A stretch of DNA of 64,000 nt. Source: Astropecten irregularis. Its lineage: Eukaryota > Echinodermata > Asteroidea > Paxillosida > Astropectinidae. The notes beneath the pieces are model-generated. The model did not search any database and was not told where the DNA came from. It saw nothing but the letters and a program-made list of their open reading frames with translations. Below, one piece after another: positions 1-10,754 of the stretch. The position numbers and the translations under genes are program-made. How positions within the stretch are numbered: the stretch's first letter is position 1; the number at the start of each line of letters is the position of its first letter. The stretch covers positions 13,468,602-13,532,601 of the forward strand of contig OZ020257.1 in the NCBI GenBank assembly GCA_963971285.1. Direction: 5' to 3'.

Positions 1-123
1 ATATTAATCAGTGATCCAACTGCGGGTCTGTTCCATCCAGCAGATAGGATCTTCCAAAAGGAAGGCCTCCATTCTTGGGCTGCAAGGTGCTTGAGACCTT
101 GGGTATAAAAACCTTTGGCTTAC
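1..123 (-). other. Intron 18, partial
   Basis: Starts with GTAAGC on the minus strand and runs off the window. No coding signal is seen in these 123 bases. Confidence 0.8.
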
Positions 124-298
124 CTCCACTCGGCCAGCAAAATGATTGCTTCCGCCGACCAGCCTGATGTCAGGGGGACCTTTCTTGATGACCATGTTGC
201 TGTCGCAGGCCTCCACGCAGGAACCCGACTGAAGGTAGAGGGTGACGACACAGCTTGTGCAGTGGGTCGGACTCTCACTGCAGTCTAGACAATTCTCA
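124..298 (-). CDS. Exon 18: end of furin-like repeat and start of SRCR5
   Basis: Acceptor GTTTCAG|TGAGAA and donor GTGGAG|GTAAGC; phase 2 in, phase 0 out. It encodes SENCLDCSESPTHCTSC, TLYLQSGSCVEAC, a short basic-proline linker (VIKKGPPD) and IRLVGGSNHFAGRVE, which opens SRCR5. The donor requires at least one further exon left of the window with GTVC and the remaining SRCR cysteines. Confidence 0.92.
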
Positions 299-665
299 CT
301 GAAACCGACCAAAATGAGAAGATTAACCTGCAGGATTAATTAATATCTAGAAGCTTTCAGAGCTTACTATCTACCAAAACTAATATTATTGTACAACACT
401 CCCTCTTCCAAAATGCATCCATATCCAAGAAAACTGCATTTGAAAACCTCAAACATTTCTCTGGCTGATGGAACTGGAAGCCTGGTCAGTGGGTAGCATA
501 CGGCCTTGGCAGCTATTAATCTGTGATGAAGTTTAATAATCGAACTCCCTGCACACATAGCCTGGCCAGATGACCTCTATATGACCGGTGGCTGATAATG
601 AGGTCAGAACTAGCAGGGCTGAAAATAAACCCGAGCTGAAGGGGTTAAAGAAACATAATGCCCAC
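299..665 (-). other. Intron 17
   Basis: 367 bases between good splice sites. I see no recognisable repeat or coding signal in it. Confidence 0.8.
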
Positions 666-915
666 CTGCAAGGCTGACATTTCCTGTCACTGTCTCCGTA
701 GAATCCATCGGGGCAGCCCTCAAGGCAGGTATTATCCTTGCTCAGGTATCGGTCCTCGGGGCAAGAGGTGCAGGTGTCGAAGGCGTTGGCGCAGGTCAGG
801 CAGTTGTAGGAGCACTTGACACAGGTCACACTGTCCGCTGCCACGAAGAAGCCGGCGGTGCAGTCCGACGGTTGGATGCAGATGTTGGAGGCCATGGGTC
901 CTGAGCAGACGACAC
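666..915 (-). CDS. Exon 17: end of SRCR4 and furin-like repeats
   Basis: Acceptor TCAATAG|GTGTCG and donor TTGCAG|GTGGGC; phase 1 in, phase 2 out. It encodes GVVCSGPMASNICIQPSDC, then TCVKCSYNCLTC and TCTSCPEDRYLS (first repeat), and CLEGCPDGFYGDSD plus KCQPC (start of the second). The following intron cuts the second repeat in the middle, a position where exon 5 has none. Confidence 0.92.
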
Positions 916-1031
916 CTATTGATGGATGACAATGGGAACAACAGAACATGTTAGATGGATGAGGAGGACAGATTGCTTCAAGTCTTGCTGGCGTGATCTT
1001 GCATCAACATCAGTTCCATGGATCGTCTTTG

Positions 1032-1287
1032 TACCATGGGATGGGTTGGGGTAGGATGGGATGGGGGTAGGGCAGGATTAGGTGGGGTGGGGTGGGGTGG
1101 GGTGGGGTGGAGTGGAATGAGGTGGGTTGGGTTGGGATGCGGGACGGGATGGGATTGGATGGGATGGGAGGGAATGGGATGGTTTGGGTTGGGGTGGGAT
1201 GGAGTTGGATAAGGTGGGGTGGAGTTGGATATGGTGGGGTGGAGTGGAATGAGGTGGGTTGGGTTGGGATGGGATAGGATGGGATCA
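1032..1287. repeat. G-rich GGGAT/GGGGT minisatellite in intron 16
   Basis: About 255 bases of degenerate 5-bp units on the plus strand (GGGAT, GGGGT, GGTTG), with a perfect GGTGG/GGGGT stretch at about 1081-1110 that can form G-quadruplexes. It fills two-thirds of the 387-base intron 16, so the pre-mRNA is C-rich here. Confidence 0.9.
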
Positions 1288-1302
1288 ATTTAGAATCCTG
1301 AC

Positions 1303-1427
1303 CTGCATCTTCGCTATGTTCACAGTTGTTGATTCCTAAGCCATTATGAGCACATGCCAAGATAGATGGCTCATCCCCGTTGCATGCTACATTGTCCAGG
1401 ACGATGCTGCCTGTTCCCTCACCATGG
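1303..1427 (-). CDS. Exon 16: SRCR4, C-terminal half
   Basis: Acceptor CTATAG|CCATGG and donor GATGCAG|GTCAGG; phase 2 in, phase 1 out. It encodes HGEGTGSIVLDNVACNGDEP, then ILACAHNGLGINNC and EHSEDAG. The usual W before the fifth cysteine is replaced (GLGINNC). A GGGAT/GGGGT-type minisatellite begins within about 20 bases of the donor. Confidence 0.91.
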
Positions 1428-2152
1428 CTATAGAGGAAATGAAAAAGAAAAACACAGTGACCTGAAGGAATCTCAAGCCATCCTGGACAGGTTGCAATCC
1501 TGGATATGCTACAAGTCAACCAACTGATTGAAGTATAAATATTTAAATCCTGCAGTCCTGAAACCAGTTTTAAGAATCTGGAATTCCCCAGAGCAAAACT
1601 TCATCTTGAATCCATCAAAAGCCACAAAGGATGGATAATGACAGGATACATGGGCTCAACTCTCAACATTCTGAGATGCATCAAGGCCGAATTTCATGGC
1701 TCTGCTTACTGTAAGCTTCCAATCAGTGCTTACCAGCAGCAGTAGATTAAGTGTTTAAGAGATTCTATTTCATGGACTCGCAAGGAATTTTCAGTTGTTT
1801 GAGTATGTACCTCACATAACTGAGGATTTCTCGCTTACTCAGCTAGCGTAGAAATAGACCAATTGCACGACTTATGTTTACATGGCATCACGTGACTTAT
1901 TTTTGTGACTGTTTTTTTTTTTATCCCACTTGGCACAGAGCAGCGTTGGAAATGTGCAAAGAAGAATGTGGACGATATAAAAGTCTTCAAATGAGGATCA
2001 TTTCAGAGTTGGACATGGTGCCACCAGAAACCATCTTTGACTACTGATAACCAATGGATGAACAAAAAACACTCCACAAGGTAAAATACTTGATAAATAG
2101 TCGATAGAGGAAAATAGCTGGAGAAGCTACGTTTTTCGACCTCAGCACTTAC
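1428..2152 (-). other. Intron 15
   Basis: 725 bases with correct splice borders. Nothing beyond short T runs is visible. Confidence 0.8.
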
Positions 2153-2369
2153 CTAGCTTCCCTCGTGGCTCTCAGTGCCCTTCCCAGGCCAAGCTCAGCA
2201 CACACTATGTTGGCTTCATCGATACCCCAAAGGTCGTCACAAACCGTACCAAACTCTCCTTGATTTAGAACCTCTACCCGGCCCTCTAGAGGCGAGGTCG
2301 CTCCCGCTAGGCGAATCCTGTCAGTCAGCACCAGCTTGTAGCCATCGCATGACTGGACACAAGTGTGAT
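2153..2369 (-). CDS. Exon 15: end of furin-like block and SRCR4, N-terminal half
   Basis: Acceptor TCCGTAG|ATCACA and donor GCTAG|GTAAGT; phase 1 in, phase 2 out. It encodes DHTCVQSCDGYKLVLTD, then IRLAGATSPLEGRVEVLNQ, GEFGTVCDDLWGIDEAN and IVCAELGLGRALRA. As in SRCR1, GRVEV is uninterrupted by an intron. The phase 2 exit differs from the phase 1 exit used in the middle of SRCR1, SRCR2 and SRCR3. Confidence 0.92.
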
Positions 2370-2467
2370 CTACGGACGGACGGAGAAGGGTCACTATTTA
2401 AACTCTCCAAGTGAAGGCCAATTTTTTACAATCATTTGACGTCATTTCCTTTTTTTTTCTTTTTTAC

Positions 2468-2862
2468 TTAAAGGTTGTATCATACATTGGTAAAGTTTAT
2501 AGAACAGCTACGGTCTGTTCAAAATTTGATTTGTCATGAAATAAAAACAAGCCTGTAAAAATTTGAATTCAATTAATCATTGCAAATAGTAGAAAACAGC
2601 GATAAAACGTTGCAATTTTTACGCGAAATAGTGAGGTAGGCCTAATTGTGACGTTTTGATCTCGAACATGAAAACTGTTTTCGATCATTAGTTTTACCGG
2701 TATTCTTTTCTTGATTTTATACAGCATGTCAGGCAGAAAAATGTTAACGGTACTAAAAAATGTTAACGGTATGTTTGTACCATCTTTATACCCTGTATTA
2801 CATGTAGTTATACGTAAATCTGTGAACATGTCTGTTTCCTACCAAAGTATGAGAGAGCCTTT
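2468..2862. mobile_element. Family A TTAA-flanked MITE, degenerate copy (intron 14)
   Basis: Left end TTAAAGGTTGTATCATAC, right end near ACCAAAGTATGAGAGAG. The interior matches the other family A copies (GATCTCGAACATG..AAACTGTTTTCG, then CAGGCAGAAA and ACCATCTTTATACC). The right TTAA is decayed. Confidence 0.65.
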
Positions 2863-2878
2863 TATAAACCCCCAGTGG

Positions 2879-3082
2879 ATTTCTATCTACCAATTGTGTT
2901 GCTTGGAGTTAAGAGAGCCTGACGCATTTCAATCCTAGCAGGACCCTTATCGAAGGCTAAATGACAAGAGGACAAGAACATGCAAGTGAAGATACACATA
3001 AATGGATGAGAAACGCGTCAGGCCCTCCTAACTCTACACATTTTATAAATTTCAGGTCATTATTTTGGCTGATAAGCAATTT
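2879..3082. repeat. Family D repeat, inverted pair
   Basis: A forward copy (GGAGTTAAGAGAGCCTGACG..TTTCAATCCTAGCAGGA) is followed by a reversed one (GCGTCAGGCCCTCCTAACTC..TTTATAAATTTCAGGTCAT). The same unit recurs at 35108, 51595 and 54372. Confidence 0.7.
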
Positions 3083-3301
3083 GCAGCAGTTAATTACTTG
3101 TACCAATTGTGTTGTTTAATTTTATGTTTCTGTTCTCTATGGGACAAGATATGGCCCTTAAGCATGCACGATCTAAGGTAGTTCAAACTTGATAAGCTCA
3201 CAAGCCAACCACATATGATACACTGCCTATAAATATTTGTTGTTTATTCTTTCATTTTCTGTTTTAATCATCAAATAACCACAAGGGAAACTGACTGAAT
3301 T

Positions 3302-3604
3302 AAAAATCATTGAAAAGTGAACAAAGAAAAATTGACTGGAGCGGGATTCGAACAGGCGACCTTCTGAATACCATACAGGCGCTCCACCAACTGAGCTATC
3401 CAGCCCTACGTTGTTTGTTTGGCAGTCAGAAGATGGCTCCTGACTTCCAAACTGACTGCCAAAAGATGATTGACGATTGGGGACACCACCAATGTAGGGC
3501 TGGATAGCTCAGTCGGTACAGTGCCTGTACGGTATTCAGGAGGTCGCCGGTTTGAATCCCGCACCAGTCAATTTTTCTTTGTTCACTTTTCAATGATTTT
3601 CTGT
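3302..3604. mobile_element. tRNA-derived SINE, inverted dimer (intron 14)
   Basis: Two copies face each other: minus-strand 3302-3411 and plus-strand 3495-3604, separated by about 83 bases. Each contains a tRNA-like core (GGCTGGATAGCTCAG .. A box, GTTCGAATCCC or GTTTGAATCCC B box) and the tail CCAGTCAATTTTTCTTTG. Acceptor-stem halves GGCTGG/CCAGTC can pair, but the anticodon loop is not tRNA-like, so these are SINEs, not tRNA genes. Confidence 0.85.
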
Positions 3605-3644
3605 TTTAATTGATGGGATTTTTGACTGATTCAACTCCACAAAC

Positions 3645-3947
3645 CTTGCAGGACGAGCTCTCCCTTGCAGCTGGTGCAGTAATCAGCTCTGGAGAAGCAG
3701 GTAGCACAGGAGTCGTCGCAGGGGAGACAGTTGCTGTTATTGAGACTGGGATGAAAGCCGCTGGCACACTCCTCCACACACTGGTTATCGGCAGACAGCA
3801 GGGTACCTGGCTGGCACTGCTGACATGTGTACGTCGGCTGGTTCACGCAGCGCAGGCAGCCGTTCAGACAAGGTATGCACTGGCCGCTCTGGGTATCGGT
3901 GTAGTAACCGTCCGGACAAGCTGCGACACACTCGCGTATACCTGGTC
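3645..3947 (-). CDS. Exon 14: two furin-like repeats
   Basis: Acceptor TTCCAG|GACCAG and donor TGCAAG|GTTTGT; symmetric phase 1-1, 303 bases. It encodes ECVAACPDGYYTDTQSG, CIPCLNGCLRC and TCQQCQPGTLLS, then CVEECASGFHPSLNNSN, CLPCDDSCATC and YCTSCKGELVLQ. As in exon 5, two complete repeats share one exon. NNS is a potential N-glycosylation site. Confidence 0.93.
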
Positions 3948-4226
3948 CTGGAAAAAGGGAGTAAAGGATGGATTCATCGGTCAAATGTTGGTCCGTTCCT
4001 TGGCTGCATGTCTGAGGTATAAACTTGATCAAAATCCTACTGGTAAAGAAACTTTTAGCCAATACCCACAGGATTTTGCAAATTGACCCATCCGCTATAC
4101 TACATGTGTCTGTTGATTGAGTCTGGTGATGAAGAATACATTAATACTCTAAGGAGAAGTAGGCATACCTTTCTAATAATGGCTAGTCCCTTTGAAGGTC
4201 AGAGGTCAAAGTCTACCAAGTATCCA

Positions 4227-4369
4227 GGGGTAAATTTCACAAAGCCCTGCGATCGATCATAGCTAGAGTTATGAAGGTTAACCCATCATTGAGGGCTTAT
4301 CCTACGTAGGGCTGCAATGCATCATACCACGACTGATAGTAAGTTACGATGAGTGGTGAAATCGACCAC
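4227..4369 (+). repeat. Family C short element (intron 13)
   Basis: A segment from AAATTTCACAAAGCCCT to GTGGTGAAATCG of about 140 bases. A reversed related copy lies at 7050-7185, in the same intron. Ends show short TTTCAC/GTGAAA inversion. Confidence 0.6.
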
Positions 4370-5856
4370 TGTCTTAATACATGTATGTTGGTCAACTGGT
4401 CATCAGAGAGGCCAGTCAATGACCACTGGTTATTGACCCTAATTCAGCCTTCAAAAACCTTCCATTGTTGACCAGCAGACAATTAGCAGTCCTCCAATGC
4501 CAGACAATGTGTCCTTGATGGATGTTGATGTACACATGTACTAATCACATGACAGGATTATCAACTGAATCAAACTAATCAGCCACATGAATAATGCAGA
4601 GGTGATGAATGGGAACAAGACATGACATTTCTGGATAGGGGGGGGGTCCTAATCTAGCCTGGACTGACAAGGATTTGACTCTATCTCCTGCCAAGAATGA
4701 TGGCCCCAATGATGTAAAATGTAGAGCTGGTGAAATTTTACAGCACCGACTCCGCATATGTACATTTATCTGTTTCAATTTATTAGGGATATTCAAACAT
4801 TAACAAAAAAAACTGGTAGTCTTAAAATTTGCTGATACATGTCTGGTGTACAGTTCCTCTAAAAACCACAACGCCTACTGACTTAAGCTGGAGTTTTTTA
4901 ATGGTTCCGGTTTGTGTAGTTGGTGAAGTGGGCACCCTGTAGTCCTGTACTGCCAGTAGGCAAAATTAATTTTATGACCAAGCAATAAATGCATATTTTA
5001 TTTAGAGGATGTCACACACCAATGATAATACGCCTTTTTTAAAGGGCGGGGGGAACAACATTCATTTCAATCCTTTATTTTTCTAAATTTCCTCAAAAAT
5101 TGAATCCAAGTTTCATATTGGTATTGTGTTTCAGTTTCAATTGCTGCAACTGAAATTGGCCGACGCAATTTTTTTCTTCGGTTTTCAAAAGCAACTTCTG
5201 TGAATATGACAGCCTTTCAATTTCAAGGGCAAATACTTTCACATCCAGATCGGCTGTAGCGTGAGACTTGCAGAGCGAAACTAAACAATCACACAAAGTT
5301 TTTGTTGTTTTTTGGCATATCCAGTACTTTCCCTTTAAAAGCAAACTGACCACACCTATTTTTGTCTATCTTTCAAGCTTCAGCAAGCACAGTACAAAGT
5401 TTTATCAATGGATATGATTCTGCTAAAATTTGTAATAACACAGGAAATAATTATACATACACGTATACAAAATAAGATTGATGCTTTACATGCATCAAAT
5501 ACGGATGACATTTACAGATGTATTGGTACCAATGAAAGGTTGTACTGTAATAATGAAAAATTCTGTCCATATGATAGGACGTGACAAGGAAGATGATGCA
5601 ATACTGCAGTGCACAGTACGGCCATATGGAACTAGAAATCTGTTTGTTTTGTCTGTGTTCGTGACCCAGACTGCCAGACAATGTAAAAGTCTATCTACAA
5701 TTCTCAATCTCTGCCATTATTTTACATATGTTGTCCTACTCTCTCGCTAAATAAATCGACCAAAATCTGTGTACATTTCCAGTCAATTATCAAATGTTGA
5801 GAATCGATGCTGTCTGTTTGGTGGAAACATTCTGCGCACGAAATGCAATGAACCCT

Positions 5857-6100
5857 GGGGCAAATTTCATGGTCCTGCTAAGCACAAAAAAATCGCTAAG
5901 CAGGACATTTCTGTCTTAATAAAAAAAGGGTTAACAGCCAAATTTCCATGTGTTGTGTATCGCATGTGATTATTCTTTGGCTGTTGTTCACTGACCACGA
6001 ATTTCAAATGAAATTGTGAACGATGGTTTGTTTTATTGGGCAAGACATTTTTGTGCTAAGCAAATTGTTGTACTTAGCAGTGCTATGAAATTGGCTCCAG
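5857..6100. mobile_element. Family B foldback MITE, copy 1 (intron 13)
   Basis: About 244 bases from GGGGCAAATTTCATGG to CTATGAAATTGGCTCCAG. Subterminal TGCTAAGCACAAAA and TTTTTGTGCTAAGC are inverted. The interior is CTTTGGCTGTTGTTCACTGA, shared by the other copies. Confidence 0.8.
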
Positions 6101-7049
6101 TACATACAAATGTGCTGTGTCATGTACATGTACACCCATTCATTGCACACCGAGTCAGATGACCATCAAAATTACTGACAAGCTAAAACAAGCCCTGTTT
6201 TTGTTTTCATTCGTTTGTTTCGTTTGTTTTTCTTTTGCCGCAGGGAAGGTTTTCATTAGGAGATATGTAAATGTGCCCCGCCCACATTGAAGGATGCTGT
6301 TGAACACTGATAAACAAATTCTGTGTACAAAACACATGCACATAAAAGTCCTTGTACCATTTCATTCCTGTTTTTCTTAATACTCTATATTCCATTTTAA
6401 TAACGTCATCATCTGTTGCCTCTAGTGTCTCAAGACCAGCGTACATCTGTAATGATGACGCCCATTGGCGCTCAGTCAACAGTGCCCCTCCCCTACTCAA
6501 AGGCTCCGTAGGAAAAAAAACGCATAAATATTTATAAACAAAGCATGACGTCATAAAAACAAAAGGCCCACTGGCACAACGCAGACTTGTACCGAGTGAA
6601 CGTGCACTTTGTAAAGGTCAAGAATGTTTTCCCTCCAGAATTAAAAAGTTAAGCCTTAAAGGGATCAGACATGATGAGGTAAGGTCACTGAAAATGAACA
6701 GAATATTTTATCCGATCCAACAAACCATGGAAAATAAAAAATCAAGGTGTTCATCAAGTCTTAACAAAAAAAAAAAAAAGTTATATTTTATAAACAGTGA
6801 TTTTGTAAACTTTGTGGGACTTTTATTAGGCCTTCAGTATATTTCTGGAGTTGAAGAATAATTTCATTGATAATTTTATTTAGTATTTTTCTACAGAAGT
6901 CCAAAATTTCAGGCCAAAAAACTTCACTTCAAGGTTTCCATGCTTTCCAGGCTTCAAAATATAAAACCAAATTTCATTTGAGCAAATTTACAACAAAACG
7001 GGGCAGCACAAAGACATGATAAAGTGAAGTTCAGTTAGGTCATGCACAG

Positions 7050-7185
7050 TGCGGACTTGGTCGATTTCACCAAACTCATCGCAACTTACTATCAATCGTA
7101 GGAGGTATGAAACATTGCAGCCCTGTGTAGGATACGATGGGTTATCCTTTGGTTATGATCGATATTAGGGCTTTGTGAAATCTAC
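7050..7185 (-). repeat. Family C short element, reversed copy
   Basis: Reverse complement of the 4227-4369 element with several mismatches (shared GGGCTGCAATG and GATAGTAAGTT cores). Confidence 0.55.
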
Positions 7186-7218
7186 TGCTGGTTCTAAATA
7201 GTCAATTTTTTTGTTAAT

Positions 7219-7330
7219 TTGTTATGGTTTAGGGTCAAACTATGGTAAATGATAGTTTACCACGGTTAACTGTGGTAAACCTCTGTTAACCATGGTTTAC
7301 CACAGCTAACAGAGGCGATCCATGGTAAGA
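7219..7330. repeat. Cluster of GTGGTAAAC palindromes
   Basis: Tandem short inverted units such as TTTACCACGGTTAACTGTGG and GTTTACCACAGCTAAC, lying 46 bases inside intron 13 from the exon 13 donor. Related motifs occur in the family E repeat. Confidence 0.7.
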
Positions 7331-7375
7331 TCTTAACCTCTCGCCATCTCTTTCATAACTGAATGAGCACCATAC

Positions 7376-7555
7376 CTGTGCATCTCAGAGCCACGTCTTT
7401 GAGATGGTTACAGTCATTCTGTCCCCAATCGCTGTGACTGCACTCATCCAGGTTGGATTCGAGCCCTCTACAGAAAACGTTGTCCAGCCAGATCGGTCCC
7501 TCGCCTGGTTCGATTCCTGGCGAAGATCTGATCCGGAGAACCGCCTCCACTTGAC
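7376..7555 (-). CDS. Exon 13: SRCR3, C-terminal segment
   Basis: Acceptor CCTACAG|GTCAAG and donor CACAG|GTATGG; symmetric phase 1-1, 180 bases. It encodes GQVEAVLRIRSSPG, then GEGPIWLDNVFCRGLE, LDECSHSDWGQNDC and NHLKDVALRCT. This supplies the last four cysteines of SRCR3. A cluster of short TTTACCAC/GTGGTAAA palindromes lies just beyond the donor (7219-7330). Confidence 0.93.
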
Positions 7556-9299
7556 CTGTAGGCGAAAAAAAAACAAGAAGGTTAAATGAGTTATGCATTG
7601 AAAAGTAAGCTCTGGGGTTTAGAGCATGCATGGCCAGCAGGAGTGAGATTGGTGGTGTCTTTTTATACTCCAACAAATGCAAGAATGTACATTACCTGAA
7701 ATGGCACACAAGGCAGGGTGTGTCATGGGTATGAGCTCGCTGAACCATTATGTTATTATAACATGGTGAAAACATTTTCCTACACAAAATGCATTTGATT
7801 TCATACTAATTTTGATTTCATACTAAAGTGTGTCCATAAGGCCTATGCCACACTAGGCAATTTACAGGCAACCAGTTCCAGGCAATCTCCAAGAAGATAT
7901 AGCATTCATCTTCCAATTTTCACACAATTGTCTTGGGAACAGTGAGAAACTACAAGGAAAATGACTTTTGCACTATTAAACAAGCTTTTCCTTTTGCATG
8001 CTGTGTATTTGCTTGCCTCCAAGTTGCCTTTTAAAGTTGTCCCCTATGACATTGTCCTAAGACCTCATTTAATAGGCAATTCTGGTGAAAAAACCCCAAC
8101 CTTTATGTATTGCCATATACGCAATGACTATGTGAGTAACTTGTTTTGTATACACATACAGACATATGACAAGGAGCCTGTCTTCAGATGCTATGCAATA
8201 ATTTGTTTGATTTGCTACATGCACATGTAGTTCAATGTTGGATTTTGCAAAGAGATGGCCTGAACTGTTCCCCTTGAAACTGGACAGTCTCCGTAAATCG
8301 TTGATACTCCTATCTGGTTGCTATGCTGGCCTGGGTCCAGCAGTAACCGAAGTTACAAGCAGCCATATGGCATGCTTTTACATGAACATGTATCGGGGGG
8401 GGGGGGGGGGGGGGTTGGTTACTTTGAGCTCTGAGTTTACAAAAATGTGCATCTTGCAAGGAGGGTGGGGGAGGATGATAGAAATACCAACAGATCATCA
8501 ATGAATAAATTATAAGTGATTTCTCACAACAAACAACAAAAATTGAGAAAAAAAAAGAGGACGCATACGAAAGACATCAAATTTCTGACACTTGTATACA
8601 GAACCTACATGTATTTCAAAATTTCTCACTGATAGCCATAAATAGAAGGCATAGGCCTACATGTTGTAAACCTCATCCCAGTCATTAGGCATATATCTCA
8701 ACTGAGATGGAATCTACAAGCCCTCCTCAATTAACAAATCACAAATAGAATCAAACACACAAATGTTTACTGTAGTTGCAGATCGTTCCACACATACTGT
8801 ATCTGCACTATGTGTGCTACACATTACCATCACCTAATGCCCACGCACTTGCTAATATTAGAATCAATCTATTTCCAGACCAGAACCCAGACAACGTTTA
8901 TTTACATATAAATGTTTGTGGTTTGAGTTTGACTGTGGTCTTCCTCCTACATAGTTATACTGACGTTTACAACTCAGTGACTTTATCATTTTTGCTGGTA
9001 CCATAGTACACACCTGTACATGTACATGTAGAAACTAGGCCTACATGTCTACAGGTGAATGGCCACTCAAAACCCCCTGCAGTAATGAAATTTTAGGTTT
9101 TGCTTCATTCTGCTTCCTTAATATAATACATGCCGACAATATGACACGTTTCTAGCCCAGTTGTCTCTGGCGTCTAGTATAAACAAATATTACAAAATTG
9201 TTGTCATCAATTATAGTTTTGTATGTACTGTGTACAGTACATGTATATCACAGGAATGGACAACTTTTGGCCCATCACAAAATCATTTTGCTTTATTAT

Positions 9300-9442
9300 A
9301 CAGGGCGCATGCAACTTAGACTTGACAAAAAACAAGGAAATTCCAATCTTTACTTAGTGCAGTGTTTTTCTATTTTCAATGGCATAAGATTGAAGTGAAA
9401 AAAGAGGAAATCAGCTGATCCGAGGAAAAGTTGCATGCCTGT
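9300..9442. mobile_element. Family F MITE, copy 1
   Basis: 143 bases with inverted ends ACAGG(GC)GCATGCAACTT and AAGTTGCATGCCTGT. The interior GAAGTGAAAAAAGAGGA is shared with copies at 10604 and 21988. Confidence 0.8.
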
Positions 9443-9508
9443 ATAATTTATAAGACTCTTCCCACCTAGTAACCTGTCTACTAAGTAACAGTTTATTGCC
9501 ACAGCAAC

Positions 9509-9748
9509 TTTAATAATAATAATAATAATTAAGGCATTTATATAGCGTTCTTACACAATGGTATCACAACGCTTTACAATAACTGGAACACAATACAAAT
9601 TACAGTTACAATACAAAGCTACTCAACAAAAGTCTGGAATAAGTGAGTTTTGAGTGAGGTTTTGAATTGGGTGAGAGTTTTAGCATGACGAATTCCATAT
9701 GGAAGATCATTCCAGAGGTTTGGAATACATGCCGCTTTCATGCCGCTT
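9509..9748 (-). mobile_element. 5'-truncated LINE: end of reverse transcriptase ORF and 3' tail
   Basis: On the minus strand the frame reads IPNLWNDLPYGIRHA then TLTQFKTSLKTHLFQTF and a stop. This is the characteristic C-terminal end of a non-LTR retrotransposon pol (WN-LP-IR-A---FK--LKTHLF). A short 3' UTR follows with AACGCTATATAAATGCC, ending in an (ATT)n microsatellite, the usual L2/CR1-like 3' tail. All upstream parts are missing, so it is a dead insertion. The exact clade is not determined. Confidence 0.85.
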
Positions 9749-10603
9749 TCTTAGAACTTTCAGTCTCTAAGTGCATCATTTATTACTAAAGGAATCTACT
9801 GGGGTACAAAGCTCCATGGCAACAAGTCGGACAAAAGGGGGAAATAAATTGTGATAAACTTTCATTATGACTCTACTTAAACCATACATGTAAATGTATA
9901 TGTACATGTACATGTAAAAGTAGAGCCCAACATCAAACTCTTTAATAATACATGTAAAAGAGCGACATTGGCCTTGTATATGCGCCATGGCTTAAGGAGG
10001 TGTTGTTCATTACAATGAAGCTGCGGCTTCGTGTAAATCTACCTGTTGGCAGGTGATATCACTTTTCATATGAGGAGGGGAGCTGGGGGAAGGTTGAATG
10101 GAAAGTACAAGGCCCTCTATTTGTTGTCACTGGACTGTGTCAGTGACCTTGCAGTTGCTGTACCACTTAAAAAAAATAAAATGAAAAATCCACCCTTTAA
10201 GGCTGATATTGGAGCTTTTCCAATTGTGCCTGAAAATATATGCATGCCTACACGTCTACTGTACAACATCAGGTTCGGCAGAAATACATAAAACGAAAAC
10301 CTATTAAACTATGATAAAGGTCACGTTCAAAGTGCAGGTGGGGACAAAATGTACTTTATGGGGTTCATACCGGTTGTAAAGACTTTGACATTTTGAGGAA
10401 ATGTTTTATCTTCGAAAGGTTGCCCTTCTAATGTGAAAAAAAATAATGATGAAATGTATCTCAAAGAACTATAATTTAAAAAGTGAAAAGAATAATTGTT
10501 TCAGCCATTTTTGTATAAAAACGGATCAATTCCACCTTCTGCCATCTACAAAAGGAACAGTTTTTCCCAGCCAACATTGTCTGACATAACAACAGTTCTT
10601 AAA

Positions 10604-10754
10604 ACAGGCATGCAACTTGGATTTAACAAAAAAACAAGGGAATATCGATCTTGTTGTACATGTATTTTGTACAATGTTTTCAACTTTTCAATGGCATGAG
10701 TGTGAAGTGAAAAAAGAGGATATCAGTTGATCCGAAGAAAAGTTGCATGCCTGT
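10604..10754. mobile_element. Family F MITE, copy 2
   Basis: Ends ACAGGCATGCAACTT and AAGTTGCATGCCTGT are perfect 15-base inverted repeats. The interior is a close relative of copy 1, 1.3 kb away. Confidence 0.85.

Larger units (their letters stand above)
3948..7375 (-). other. Intron 13
   Basis: 3.4 kb. Apart from two family C copies, one family B MITE and the palindrome cluster at its 5' (right-hand) end I see no coding signal. The small open frames at 5.4-6.5 kb look random. Confidence 0.7.

Noticed and set aside
1010..1302. 169-codon minus-strand frame extending past exon 16
   Set aside because: Only the SRCR part (1303-1427) is coding; the rest is read-through into the C-rich strand of the minisatellite beyond a good donor.
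3333..3569. Possible tRNA genes (A and B boxes) at 3.4, 3.5, 13.9, 20.7 and 27.8 kb
   Set aside because: Repeated, inverted and diverged copies with a common non-tRNA leader and tail, no proper anticodon loop (no T before the would-be anticodon): SINEs.
9776..9988. Tyrosine/methionine-rich frame over (TGTACA)n
   Set aside because: Generated by a simple repeat; common throughout the window.
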